From: Anaerolineaceae bacterium
Lineage (GTDB): Bacteria > Chloroflexota > Anaerolineae > Anaerolineales > Anaerolineaceae
Reading direction: 5' to 3'
Length of the DNA stretch: 37,450 bases
NCBI GenBank assembly: GCA_017417055.1
Contig: JAFPZX010000036.1
Location: 1-37,450, forward strand
Shown: piece by piece, positions 8,737 through 17,276 of the stretch
Layout of the letters: every line of letters starts with the position of its first letter
Position numbering within the stretch: the first letter of the stretch is position 1
Program-made: the position numbers and the translations under genes
The notes under the pieces: generated by a model
The model's database searches: none
Seen by the model: the letters and a program-made list of their open reading frames with translations, nothing else
What the model was told of the DNA's origin: nothing

Positions 8737-9393
8737 ATGGAAAAGACTCCGATTATTGAAGTTCAGCATATTACCAAACGATTCAAGGGCTTGACCGCGG
8801 TGAAGGATGTCTCTTTCACGATCCGTGAAGGCGGCATTACCGGAATGATCGGTCCAAACGGCGCCGGCAAATCCACGACGTTCAATATGATTTGCGGTTA
8901 CTATCCGCCTACTGAAGGGAAAATCTTCTTCCGTGGTCAGGATATCACGAACAAAAAGGCTTATGAATATACAAATATGAAGATTGCCCGCACTTTTCAG
9001 ATCATGAAGCCTTTGAAGAATCTCAGTGTTCTGGAAAATGTAGTTGCTTCGTCTTATTTTGGACATGCAGCCGCGAAAAATGATCGTGAAGCCCGGGAAC
9101 GCGCGATGGATATTCTTCAGTTCACCGGTTTATACGAAAAACGCCATGTTCTTTCCAAAGATATGGGTACACCGGACCAGAAGCGGCTTGAAATGGCTCG
9201 TGCGCTGGCAACGAAGCCGGAAATGCTTTTCCTCGATGAAAATATGGCTGGGCTGAACCCCGCAGAAACGGAAGACGCTATCCGCCTGATTCGTGAGATC
9301 AATGCTTCCGGTGTTACGATTTTCCTCATTGAGCATATTATGAAGGCAGTTGTCAGCCTTTGCGAAGAGGTGATCGTGCTCCATCATGGATAA
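8737..9393 (+). CDS. livG: ABC ATPase LivG, C-terminally shortened by an in-frame stop
   Basis: ATP-binding subunit of the importer. The start chosen is ATG 8737, after AAAGGGGG; a TTG lies 6 bp earlier. Walker A is GPNGAGKST (39-47) and the Q-loop segment is ARTFQIMKPL. The switch His is in FLIEHIMKAV. The signature region is unusual (MGTPDQKRLEMARAL instead of an LSYGQQ-type motif), and Walker B is followed by DENMAGLNP rather than DEP. The frame meets TAA at 9391 straight after VIVLHHG, although the same frame then continues as KIAEGTPQQVMNDPYVMEVY up to 9483, a classic LivG C terminus. The core ATPase is complete, so the protein may still work. Confidence 0.88.
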   Translation: MEKTPIIEVQHITKRFKGLTAVKDVSFTIREGGITGMIGPNGAGKSTTFNMICGYYPPTEGKIFFRGQDITNKKAYEYTNMKIARTFQIMKPLKNLSVLENVVASSYFGHAAAKNDREARERAMDILQFTGLYEKRHVLSKDMGTPDQKRLEMARALATKPEMLFLDENMAGLNPAETEDAIRLIREINASGVTIFLIEHIMKAVVSLCEEVIVLHHG

Positions 9394-9483
9394 AAAATCG
9401 CTGAAGGGACTCCGCAGCAGGTCATGAATGATCCTTATGTGATGGAAGTTTATCTCGGAAAAAAGGAGGTGGCGCATGCTTAA
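9391..9483 (+). other. Remnant 3' end of livG beyond the premature stop
   Basis: After the TAA, 29 sense codons in the livG frame encode the expected LivG tail (IAEGTP, then NDPYVMEVYLG). The frame ends at a TAA (9481-9483) that overlaps the livF ATG by 8 bp, a typical operon junction. This indicates a single substitution, a sequencing error, or stop readthrough rather than a natural end. Confidence 0.8.
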
Positions 9484-10183
9484 AGTTACTGATTTGAGTG
9501 CGGGATATGGTGCAATCAAAATTCTCTGGAATTTGAATTTTGAAATCGCTGAAGGTGAAATCGTTGCCTTCCTGGGATCCAACGGTGCCGGAAAAACGAC
9601 AACCGTCCGTGCTGTAACCGGTTTGATCCGTCCTTCCTCCGGTTCCGTGACCTTCAATGGGGAAGAACTGGCAAAGAAAAATTCCCGTGCCATCCTGGAC
9701 AGCGGAATCGTTCAGGTACCGGAAGGCCGTCAGCTGTTTACGGATATGACGGTGTTGGAAAATCTCGAGATGGGTGCTTTTAACAAGATAACACGGGAAC
9801 ATTTCAAGGAAAACCTGAAGACTGTTTATAAGTGGTTCCCCAAGCTGGAAGAGCGGGCGAACCAATCTGCGGGTACCCTTTCCGGTGGGGAACAGCAGAT
9901 GGTTGCAGTGGCTCGTGCACTTATCGGAATGCCGAAGCTCTTGATCCTGGATGAACCGTCACTTGGTTTGGCTCCGAACATTGTGGATGAGATTCTTGCT
10001 GTAGCCACTTCTATGGCGAAAAATGACGGTATTTCCGTGATGCTGGTGGAGCAGGATATTACCAAGGCCCTGGCTTGCGCAGATCGCGGGTATGTGATTG
10101 AAAACGGACGGATCGCTTTGGAAGGTACATCCGATTCACTCAGCGCGAATGAACACGTCAAGAAAGCGTATCTGGGAATTTAG
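9476..10183 (+). CDS. livF: ABC ATPase LivF
   Basis: Second ATPase of the importer, 235 residues, the usual LivF length. It shows Walker A GSNGAGKTT, a Q-loop region (VQVPEGRQLFTDMTVLENL, the LivF hallmark) and the complete signature LSGGEQQM. Walker B is LLILDEPSLGLAP, with a switch His replaced by Gln in MLVEQDI, as is normal for LivF. AAAAGGAGGT (9461-9470) precedes ATG 9476. Its TAG stop (10181-10183) is the first three bases of heptamer array E2. Confidence 0.94.
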   Translation: MLKVTDLSAGYGAIKILWNLNFEIAEGEIVAFLGSNGAGKTTTVRAVTGLIRPSSGSVTFNGEELAKKNSRAILDSGIVQVPEGRQLFTDMTVLENLEMGAFNKITREHFKENLKTVYKWFPKLEERANQSAGTLSGGEQQMVAVARALIGMPKLLILDEPSLGLAPNIVDEILAVATSMAKNDGISVMLVEQDITKALACADRGYVIENGRIALEGTSDSLSANEHVKKAYLGI

Positions 10184-10277
10184 TTGTTAGTGGTCAGTGG
10201 CCGGTGGTCAGGGTTTGGTGGTCTGCAAAAGGTTCTCGTATGCCTGGCACCTGAAACCTGACACCTGAAACCTGACA
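10181..10277. repeat. Heptamer inverted-repeat element E2
   Basis: Left array 10181-10222: six G-rich 7-bp units of the type YAGTGGT, beginning at the livF stop codon. Right array 10243-10277: five C-rich units alternating CCTGAAA and CCTGACA. The two arrays are imperfectly complementary, separated by about 20 bp. The element fills the first half of the livF-livK gap. Confidence 0.75.
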
Positions 10278-10339
10278 CTGAGATCACTGCAAAGCGGTAA
10301 TTTGCGCCGTGGCAGTTCGGCGCTAATGAAAGAGGGAAT

Positions 10340-10354
10340 GTCACCTATGGTGAC
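10340..10354. promoter_or_regulatory. Palindromic operator-like site upstream of livK
   Basis: GTCACC (10340-10345) and GGTGAC (10349-10354) form a perfect inverted repeat with a 3-bp centre, 46 bp before the livK start. It could be a protein-binding site or a small leader hairpin. Nothing identifies the regulator. Confidence 0.4.
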
Positions 10355-10399
10355 TGTCTCGAAATAAAAGATAGATTTAAAAATACAAAAGGGAAAAAT

Positions 10400-11647
10400 A
10401 TGAAAAAAGCTATTTCTTTGTTTTTCATTGTTATGACCATTGCTGTGCTGATGGTCTCTGCAGCATTCGCTGATGAAGAACCGATTCGAATCGGTACCAT
10501 TTATGCCATGTCCGGCGGTAATGCCGCGATTGGTGAAAACATTCTTCGCGGTATTGATTTCGCTGTCGCTGAAATCAATGCCCAGGGCGGCGTCAATGGC
10601 CGTATGCTGGAAGTTGTCCGCGGCGACCATGCCGGTGATCCTGCTCAGGGTCGTTCCGAAGCTGAACGTCTGATCACCCAGGAACACGTCGATGTCATGA
10701 TGGGCTGCCATATGTCCACCGTCACCGAAGTTGTTGCCCAGGTCTGCACCCAGTACGGTGTGCCGATGATCACTGCTATTTCCACGCTGGACCGTCTGAC
10801 TGACGCAGATCATGAAGATATGGATTTCTTCTTCCGCCTCTGCCCGCTCAACTCTGTTTATGTGGAAGATATGCTCAAATATTTGAAAGACTCCGCAGAA
10901 CAGACCGGCGAAGAAATCAAGAAGATCGCCATCTTCACCGACCGCGCTGCCATTGGTCAGGAATTGATCCGCTGCGTTGAACTGTTCGCTGCTGATTATG
11001 GCTTCGAACTTGTCGCCACTGTTGACTATTCCAGCAATGCCACTGACCTGAGCGCTCAGGTTCTTGCTCTCAAACAGGCTGATCCGGATGCTATCCTCTG
11101 CGATTCCTACATCGGCGATGCAACTCTGTTTGTCCAGACCCTCAAGGCTCAGAACTACACCCCGAAGATGATCGTTGCCAAAGCCAACGGTTTCACCGAT
11201 CCGGCTTTCATCGCCAACCTCGGCACTGCTGCCAATGGCGTTGCTTCCGTTGTTGAATTCAACCCCGACCTCATCAATGGTAAGGAAATCAACGAAGAGT
11301 TCAAAGCCCAGTACGGTGTCAACATGAACGGTCACTCCGCTGAATCCTACACCGTTGTCTGGATCTTCAAGACCGCTATCGAAGCTGCCGGTTCCACCGA
11401 TGGTGAAGCTGTCCGTGATGCCCTTGCCGCGCTGGATATCCAGGGTGAATTCCCCGGCGGACGCAAGATCGTCCTGCCGTACGACCGGATCAAATTTGAA
11501 AACTATGAACTGGCCGGTGCCCCGCACTATCGCGACAACACCTCTGCGTCCGTCGCGATTGCCCAGGTTCAGGATGGCGAATGGAAGACTGTCTGGCCGT
11601 TTGACTTCACCGATACCCAGATCCTGTATCCCGCACCGCTTCAGTAA
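10400..11647 (+). CDS. livK: Periplasmic-type amino-acid binding protein of the liv importer
   Basis: Extracellular substrate-binding protein (Peripla_BP_6 / LivJK family), 415 residues. A Sec signal peptide (MKKAISLFFIVMTIAVLMVSAAFA) precedes the mature start DEEPIRIGTIYAMSGGNAAIGENILRG. The first lobe has AEINAQGGVNGRMLEVV and RSEAERLITQEHVDVMMGCHMS, both typical. There is no lipobox, which is odd for a monoderm unless the protein is tethered otherwise. AAAGGGA lies about 9 bp before ATG 10400. The 216-bp gap after livF contains E2 and a palindrome, so the gene may have its own control. Codon use is strongly biased to C-ending codons, unlike upstream genes, consistent with very high expression of a binding protein. 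Confidence 0.92.
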   Translation: MKKAISLFFIVMTIAVLMVSAAFADEEPIRIGTIYAMSGGNAAIGENILRGIDFAVAEINAQGGVNGRMLEVVRGDHAGDPAQGRSEAERLITQEHVDVMMGCHMSTVTEVVAQVCTQYGVPMITAISTLDRLTDADHEDMDFFFRLCPLNSVYVEDMLKYLKDSAEQTGEEIKKIAIFTDRAAIGQELIRCVELFAADYGFELVATVDYSSNATDLSAQVLALKQADPDAILCDSYIGDATLFVQTLKAQNYTPKMIVAKANGFTDPAFIANLGTAANGVASVVEFNPDLINGKEINEEFKAQYGVNMNGHSAESYTVVWIFKTAIEAAGSTDGEAVRDALAALDIQGEFPGGRKIVLPYDRIKFENYELAGAPHYRDNTSASVAIAQVQDGEWKTVWPFDFTDTQILYPAPLQ

Positions 11648-11734
11648 TTCAGCTTTTTGAGACGATCAGATATAACTGCCAAAAAGAAATCTGAATCGTT
11701 TTCGATGATGTAACTCAGGGATTTCGAAATCCCG

Positions 11735-11781
11735 AAAAAAACAGCATAGGCTCAAAATACAAACGCCTATGCTGTTTTCTT
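11735..11781 (+). terminator. Rho-independent terminator of the liv operon
   Basis: AAAACAGCATAGGC-type arm (ending 11751) pairs with GCCTATGCTGTTTT (from 11765), followed by CTTGTTTTT. The A-rich left flank makes it bidirectional, so it may also serve the convergent minus-strand gene. The rest of 11648-11935 shows no gene. Confidence 0.85.
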
Positions 11782-11935
11782 GTTTTTCTGTTTCATCGGC
11801 TGTATGAACTCACTGATGTGGTTTTTATACGTTCGGTGCAATTGTGGATTCATTCAACGGCAGAAATTGATTGTGAATAGCATTGTTCTCACGCTGAGTG
11901 CTTCAGATAACGCTTGTTATCGACAGAAAAATCAT

Positions 11936-13432
11936 CTACTTCAGCACGAGCCAATACCCCCCACGCGCAGATCCTTTCCGCAGCAGGAAACCATCTTCAC
12001 GGAGCTGCCTGATGTTTTTCTCCACGGCCCGGGACGTAAGCGACAACTTCTCCGCCATCGCGGCGGCGGACAAACTGTTGTCTGTGCGAATCAGCCCCAT
12101 GATTTTTCTCTTTGTGACGCTGAGGTCAGCATATTCCGAACTTAACTCCGAAGTGATCACCGAACCTTTCCCGTAAAAATCATGTGGATCATAAGATTCT
12201 TCATCTTCTCTGAGCATAGAGCCCTCCGGAACAGACGGCTCATATTGCATCCCGTAAATCGGCTGCCGATACAAGTTGATTCTGAAAGAACTCGCGCTGT
12301 CAATAAAAACAGGTTCACGAAGCTTATACGCCTTCGCTTCCCGTTTGATTTTTCTCAGCCCCGTCCCCCATGACTCAATCAATCCCATTTGATAAAAGAC
12401 CTCGGCAATAGCTCTGTTCCGCTGTTTTGAGTGGCCTTCCAAAGCTTCCTCTAATGTCAACCCAAGATAAAGACCTCCCGGTGAAGTAACCTCAAGCCTG
12501 TCCTCAAAAATCGCCACTTGAACACAGGCAGGCTCAAGAAAGTTCCGATGACAATGTGCGTTGATGATCATTTCCCGAATCGCATCCGGCGGCAATTCGT
12601 ACTTTTCCCTGCGGATCAGCCCCTCAACCTTTGCGCTGATGCGGATGTTCCTGAGAACAAAATCAAACGCTTCCTCGATTTGTTCGTAAAGAGGTCCTGT
12701 AAAATCCCTTTTATCAATGAATTCTCCCCGTTCTGTCCCGGCAAATACCGCACACTGTGTTTTGGAAAAACGGAAATGAGATCCGGTCAGGAGAGCAAAG
12801 GCGTTGGATGCCAGGCATGTTTCCTGGTCATATTTGATGATTCCCCAATTTTCAAGCTGGGTTCTTGTTACTTTTGGCAGCTTTTTCCCCGAACCGCGAA
12901 TGGATTGCACCTCTTTCCGATAGCGGTTGATATCCCTGCACAGTTTTGTGACTGCTGCGTCTGTTACCGGATAACCAACGCAGGTCAGCTCATCCCACGA
13001 AATGCGGGAACCTTCGTATTCCAACTCTCTGATTTTTTCCGAATCTGCCTGTCGTGAGGTTCCGGCCACCCGGATATAGGTACCAAGTTCTTTCCCTTTT
13101 GTTTTCAGATAATAAGGTCTGGACTGGCCGGGTGACACCGTTACTGTGATCACGGTCTTCCCTTCGAGTGTTTGAAAAGTAATACCCGGAACAATTTGAG
13201 GAGTGCATAAAGCTGAAACAGCATTGGCGATTTGATCCATGATTTTGAAAACTTCTGCATCATCAACGCCGACAACCGTACGGGTTTTGTCTTCAACACC
13301 GACAATCAGTTGACCGCCCTGCGTGTTGGCAAAGGCGATGATAGTTTTGACATATTTCTCCGAATCATGAGGCAGGGCTTCTTTAAATTCGATAGTTTTT
13401 GATTCTCCGTGTAAAATTTCTTCGATTGTCAT
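11936..13432 (-). CDS. AlbA_2/Schlafen-domain ATP-binding transcriptional regulator
   Basis: Predicted regulator of the 'ATP-binding protein, putative DNA-binding (AlbA_2/divergent AAA_4)' family, 498 residues. The N-terminal AlbA_2 domain shows ESKTIEFKEALPHDSEKYVKTI and FANTQGGQLIVGVED. The middle carries the HATPase_c_4-like segment (PPDAIREMIINAHCHRNFLEPACVQVAIFEDRLEVTSPGG then HSKQRNRAIAEVFYQMGLIESWGTGLRKI). The C terminus (from about 435) is a winged helix (VTKRKIMGLIRTDNSLSAAAMAEKLSLTSRAVEKNIRQL). Starts at ATG 13432 after AGGAGGAGG. It is monocistronic between terminators, with phased CCGAAC repeats in its promoter that suggest autoregulation. Confidence 0.88.
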   Translation of the reverse strand: MTIEEILHGESKTIEFKEALPHDSEKYVKTIIAFANTQGGQLIVGVEDKTRTVVGVDDAEVFKIMDQIANAVSALCTPQIVPGITFQTLEGKTVITVTVSPGQSRPYYLKTKGKELGTYIRVAGTSRQADSEKIRELEYEGSRISWDELTCVGYPVTDAAVTKLCRDINRYRKEVQSIRGSGKKLPKVTRTQLENWGIIKYDQETCLASNAFALLTGSHFRFSKTQCAVFAGTERGEFIDKRDFTGPLYEQIEEAFDFVLRNIRISAKVEGLIRREKYELPPDAIREMIINAHCHRNFLEPACVQVAIFEDRLEVTSPGGLYLGLTLEEALEGHSKQRNRAIAEVFYQMGLIESWGTGLRKIKREAKAYKLREPVFIDSASSFRINLYRQPIYGMQYEPSVPEGSMLREDEESYDPHDFYGKGSVITSELSSEYADLSVTKRKIMGLIRTDNSLSAAAMAEKLSLTSRAVEKNIRQLREDGFLLRKGSARGGYWLVLK

Positions 13433-13459
13433 GGTTTCCTCCTCCTGTTATTATCTGAA

Positions 13460-13534
13460 ACTCCGAATTTGTTCTTTGATTTCTGCCTTTATTATACCAA
13501 TAATCCGAACTAACACCGAACAAACTCCGAACTT
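13460..13534 (-). promoter_or_regulatory. Promoter with phased direct repeats
   Basis: A minus-strand TATAAT (13496-13491) lies about 55 bp before the start. Just upstream, CCGAAC-type cores (read on +) start at 13505, 13516 and 13527, exactly 11 bp apart, one turn of the helix. A fourth related copy (ACTCCGAATTT) lies downstream at 13460-13470. This looks like an operator array. Confidence 0.55.
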
Positions 13535-13681
13535 ATATTACAAAGTTCTCAAAATTCCGTGGAATATTCTGAATTTGTATGTTGTTTGTTTTGCAAAGCT
13601 TCAACCGTTATTGTTTTGAGTAAATCATATTATTTCGCGGCGTTTTGAAGACATGATTCTGATAATAAAATTTTGGAATAA

Positions 13682-13772
13682 TAAAAAAAGACCGGCCCTG
13701 ATGCCGCAGCAAAATAGGCCGGACGATAAATGCTCAGATCCCTTATGTGGATTTTTCAGCAGCAAGGGATCT
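13682..13772. terminator. Terminator pair at the end of the pentose region
   Basis: GACCGGCC (13690-13697) with GGCCGGAC (13717-13724) is followed on the minus strand by a T-run (13682-13689), ending the minus-strand ABC operon. A second perfect stem, CAGATCCCTT (13735-13744) with AAGGGATCTG (13763-13772), has a long T-run on the + strand side. Apart from these and the promoter above, 13433-13796 holds no gene. Confidence 0.75.
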
Positions 13773-13796
13773 GTTTTATATTTTTTTTTGTTTTTT

Positions 13797-14768
13797 TTAT
13801 TTGATGACCTTCAGCGCTTTGCGGTCAATGGTGAGCGCGACGAAAATCAGGAAGATCACACCCTTGATGAGCTGTTGGGTAGCGGAGTCGTAACCCATCA
13901 TGACCAGTCCATTGTTCAGTACTGTGTACATCAGCGTACCGACGACGATATTGGAGAAGCGAACCTTCGCCCCGCCGGTGATTGGCAGACCGCCCAGCAC
14001 CAGGGAAATCAGGATCTGGGTTTCCAACTGATTCCCAGCGGTGGAGGTGATGGAACCGACCTTGATGACGTTCACAAAAGCAGCTAAACCGGTCAGGGCG
14101 CCGGCTGCGACGAAGACCATGAACTTCACGAAATCAGTGCGGACACCGGAAAAGCGTGCAGCGGTCTCACCGGAGCCTACAGCTTTCACATCGCTGCCGA
14201 TTCGGGTGAACTGGAACAGGAAAAAGGCGATTACCAGCACGACCAGAGTGATGGTGATCTTCAGCCAGTCCAGGTCCAGCGCCTTGATAGCTTTGGATGC
14301 CGGAACGGCTGTTTCCGTCGTCAGGTATGCACACACACCTCGGAAAAGGTACATCGTACAAATCGTCACGATAAAGCTTGGCAGCTTGAATTTGACGTGG
14401 AAGAAACCGTTGACCGCGCCGATGGCAGCGCCGGTCAGGATACCGCCCAGAATTGCCAGCGGGATGCTCTTGAAGGAAAGCATGGAGATCACGATGGAAG
14501 CTACACCCAGTGTAGAGCCTTCCGTGAAGTCGATCGATCCCAGCGTCATGATAAAGAACACACCGGTTGCCACAATTGCCGGGTAATACACCTGGGAAAG
14601 CAGCAGACGCATGCGTTTCGGCGTCAGAATCTTGCCTTGGGTCAGGATGTTCATGACCACGATGATCACTACCAGTCCGATAAACGGCAGCAGTGCTTTG
14701 AATTGATCTCCGCTGAAAAAGGCGCGGAGTTTAGACTGTCCATTGTTTTTCGATTTAATACTTTCCAT
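13797..14768 (-). CDS. CUT2-type sugar ABC permease (second importer)
   Basis: Membrane permease of the RbsC/XylH/MglC family (BPD_transp_2), 323 residues with about nine helices. The segments VVMNILTQGKILTPKRMRLLL, TLGSIDFTEGSTLGVASI, ETAARFSGV and LVLGGLPITGGAKVRFSNIVVGTL are typical. It is the last gene of the importer, 12 bp after the ATPase, with AAGGAG before its ATG. It pairs with the permease at 16293-17243 as a probable heterodimer. Substrate is inferred to be a pentose from context only. Confidence 0.88.
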   Translation of the reverse strand: MESIKSKNNGQSKLRAFFSGDQFKALLPFIGLVVIIVVMNILTQGKILTPKRMRLLLSQVYYPAIVATGVFFIMTLGSIDFTEGSTLGVASIVISMLSFKSIPLAILGGILTGAAIGAVNGFFHVKFKLPSFIVTICTMYLFRGVCAYLTTETAVPASKAIKALDLDWLKITITLVVLVIAFFLFQFTRIGSDVKAVGSGETAARFSGVRTDFVKFMVFVAAGALTGLAAFVNVIKVGSITSTAGNQLETQILISLVLGGLPITGGAKVRFSNIVVGTLMYTVLNNGLVMMGYDSATQQLIKGVIFLIFVALTIDRKALKVIK

Positions 14769-14780
14769 GATATCCGCTCC

Positions 14781-16280
14781 TTACACCATTTTTGCGATCA
14801 GATCATTTTCATCCAGCTGCTTGCTGCGCTTGAACTCGCCATTGATTTTCCCGTCCTTCATAATGAAGATACGGTCAGACATACCGAGCAGTTCCGGAAT
14901 TTCCTCGGAAATCATAATGATGGATTTCCCTTCATCCTTCAGGTCTTGCATCAGGGCGTAAATTGCCTGTTTGACTTTCACGTCAATGCCGCGGGTCGGG
15001 GAGTCCAGCACCAGGATATCGGAACCCTTCCCAAGCCAGCGTGCGAGGACGACTTTTTGTTTATTTCCGCCGGAAAGGTCAGAGATAAACTGATGGACAG
15101 AAGCCATCTTTGTCTGCATATCATCTGCGTGTTTTTTAGCGAATCTTGTCAGCTTGCGCCCGTTCAGCATTTTGTGATTAGCCAGATCATCGATCGAAGG
15201 CAGCACAACATTATTGCGGATGGATTCATTGAGGATAATGGATTCATTATCGCGGTCTTTGGATGCATAAGCGATGGAATGTTTGATGGCTGTTGGAATG
15301 CTGTTGATTTCTGTGCCATCAGCAAGCGTTACACTGCCTTTCCTGTTCCAGGATGCACCGAAAATCGCCTTGCCGACTTCGTGCATGCCACATTCGGAAA
15401 GTCCGCCGATCCCGAGAATTTCGCCTTTGTGCAGGTCAAAACTGATATCGTAGATCTGCTTCGGAACAGTAACATTCCGGATTTTCAGTACTACTTCATC
15501 AGAAACCGGAGTGCCGTAATCAGTGCGGTAGTAAGCGTTCCCGATTTCACGCCCGACCATCAGGCGTTTGAGGTCGTCTTCACTTACGTCTTTTGAATTG
15601 ACGGTGTCAATATATTCGCCGTCGCGGAGAATCGTTACCGTATCGGTATGGTCCAGAACTTCACCCAGGTCGTGGGAGATGAAGATCACTGAACGTCCGT
15701 CATCGCGGACCTGATGCATGATCTTGTAAAGTTCCATACGTCCATTCTGTGAAAGAGCGGTGGTAGTTTCATCGACGACCAGGATCTTCGGTTTCATGTA
15801 GGTAGCTTTGACGATTTCGATCAGCTTGCGGTCTTCAAAATTGTACGCGTCAATCATGGCCGCGGCGTTAATGCGCCCGAATCCGTATTCGTTCAGCAGG
15901 CGCTGTGCTTCTTTGTTCATTGCGGCGGTGTTTTTCACCACACCGTTCATGAAAGGCTCTTCATGTCCGAGGAAGATGTTTTCCGCTACCGTCAGACCGG
16001 AGAGCGTTCCCATTTCCTGAACGATAATAGCAACACCCTCGTTGTTGGCTTCTACCTGATTGCGGACATGGAGTTCCTTGCCGTCCAGCTTGAAGGTTCC
16101 TCCTCCAATGCTGTAAATACCGCAGAGCATCTGGGAAAAGGTGCTTTTTCCGGATCCATTTTCACCGATCAGACCACGGATTTCACCCGCGTCGATGGTC
16201 AGGGAAACGTTGTCTACAGCATGAGTGATGTCAAATTTCTTGTCGATGTTTTCAGCGACCAATAAGGTTTTCTTTTCCAT
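14781..16280 (-). CDS. CUT2-type sugar ABC ATPase, tandem domains (second importer)
   Basis: Two fused nucleotide-binding domains of the RbsA/XylG/MglA type, 499 residues. The first domain has Walker A GENGSGKST, but its signature is degenerate (YNFEDRKLIEIVKA) and its Walker B reads VVDETTTALS instead of DEP. The second domain lacks a canonical Walker A (GIGGLSECGMHE), as normal for the family, and has LSGGNKQKVVLARWL and VLDSPTRGIDVKVKQ. Thus ATP hydrolysis would rely on composite sites. GGGAGG precedes ATG 16280; 12-bp gaps on both sides show tight coupling with the permeases. Confidence 0.9.
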   Translation of the reverse strand: MEKKTLLVAENIDKKFDITHAVDNVSLTIDAGEIRGLIGENGSGKSTFSQMLCGIYSIGGGTFKLDGKELHVRNQVEANNEGVAIIVQEMGTLSGLTVAENIFLGHEEPFMNGVVKNTAAMNKEAQRLLNEYGFGRINAAAMIDAYNFEDRKLIEIVKATYMKPKILVVDETTTALSQNGRMELYKIMHQVRDDGRSVIFISHDLGEVLDHTDTVTILRDGEYIDTVNSKDVSEDDLKRLMVGREIGNAYYRTDYGTPVSDEVVLKIRNVTVPKQIYDISFDLHKGEILGIGGLSECGMHEVGKAIFGASWNRKGSVTLADGTEINSIPTAIKHSIAYASKDRDNESIILNESIRNNVVLPSIDDLANHKMLNGRKLTRFAKKHADDMQTKMASVHQFISDLSGGNKQKVVLARWLGKGSDILVLDSPTRGIDVKVKQAIYALMQDLKDEGKSIIMISEEIPELLGMSDRIFIMKDGKINGEFKRSKQLDENDLIAKMV

Positions 16281-16292
16281 AGACCGCCTCCC

Positions 16293-17243
16293 TTATTTCA
16301 CCACGCTGCCCTTGGAACCGCGGGCTGTCAGAGAAACGATAATAAGAAGCGCGGCGCCGGTGACGACATTTTGAATCGTAGTCGGTGCGCCAAGCGCGAT
16401 AAAGCCATTGAAGATCAGGGAGATGATGAATTCACCAACGATAATGGCTGTGATCGGCTGACCGTATTTGCGGAAGGCGATGCCGAAGAAAGTACCCATC
16501 AGCGGCTGGAAGTTGCGGCTCATGGTGCTCATGCCGGTGAGAGCGGTCATCGTGGTCCCGTAGGAAACGGAAAGGATCGCCATGATGCCGACAAAGAAGT
16601 GCAGAAGCATGAAGCCGATCAACTTATACTTTTTCACATCAATACCCATGTTCTTTGCGGTGAATTCGTTGGATCCGATCGCGTTGCAGTAGGTACCGAT
16701 CTTGGTGTAGTTCAGGATAAAATACATCAGCGCAAAAGCCAAAACCGCCAGGATGATGTTGCCCGGAGCTCCGGAGAAGAACCGCAGATTTTCCGGCAGA
16801 GTTTGTTTTTCGCCGCCGGCCGCGAACACCGCTACGGATTCGAAAATCAGCATCAAACCAACGGTAACGATCATCGAAGGGACATTCAGTTTGTTATAGA
16901 GAAAGCCGATGAGCAGCCCGATGAGCGTACCGCAGCCCAGACAGCCGATAATGAACCCGGCATAGCCGAATTTCTTGGCGAGGATCACACCAACGATGGA
17001 AGAAAGGACGATGTTGGAACCGACGGCAAAGTCAAACAGACCCATCACAACGATGAAGTAAAGACCGCATCCGCCGACTGCATAGATGATGGATGATTGG
17101 AGGTATGCGTATAGGTTTGAAGGCGAGCCGAAATTATTCGGGGTCAGGATCTTGAAAACCCCGTAAAAAAATATCAGCATGACCAGCAGCAGACAAAACC
17201 CATAATACCGGCTGCTTTTGAGTTTTTCCAGTTTTTGAGACAT
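16293..17243 (-). CDS. CUT2-type sugar ABC permease (second importer)
   Basis: BPD_transp_2 family permease, 316 residues. It has CGLYFIVVMGLFDFAVGSNIVLSSIVGV, NKLNVPSMIVTVGLMLIFESVAVF, the coupling segment AIGSNEFTAKNMGIDVKKYK and MGTFFGIAFRKYGQPITAIIVGEF. AAAAAGGATT precedes ATG 17243. The 284-bp gap to the upstream binding-protein gene contains the long inverted repeat E3, so the level of this permease-ATPase-permease unit may be set separately from the binding protein. Confidence 0.88.
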   Translation of the reverse strand: MSQKLEKLKSSRYYGFCLLLVMLIFFYGVFKILTPNNFGSPSNLYAYLQSSIIYAVGGCGLYFIVVMGLFDFAVGSNIVLSSIVGVILAKKFGYAGFIIGCLGCGTLIGLLIGFLYNKLNVPSMIVTVGLMLIFESVAVFAAGGEKQTLPENLRFFSGAPGNIILAVLAFALMYFILNYTKIGTYCNAIGSNEFTAKNMGIDVKKYKLIGFMLLHFFVGIMAILSVSYGTTMTALTGMSTMSRNFQPLMGTFFGIAFRKYGQPITAIIVGEFIISLIFNGFIALGAPTTIQNVVTGAALLIIVSLTARGSKGSVVK

Positions 17244-17276
17244 ATCAATAATCCTTTTTCAAAATAAGAAGCAAAA

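Noticed and set aside
10326-10367. 14-codon reading frame before livK as an attenuator leader peptide
   Set aside because: It has no Shine-Dalgarno sequence and no run of Leu, Ile or Val codons, and no terminator/antiterminator pair follows.
10208-11527. 439-codon open frame on the minus strand opposite livK
   Set aside because: It is a shadow of livK: the codon bias of that gene removes stops in the opposite frame. It has no recognisable domain, and livK has clear family motifs and a signal peptide.
14397-15596. Long plus-strand frame opposite the sugar ATPase, with similar frames at 16371, 21503, 25080 and 26513
   Set aside because: All are antisense shadows of well-defined ABC and araA genes, with low-complexity composition and no ribosome binding sites.
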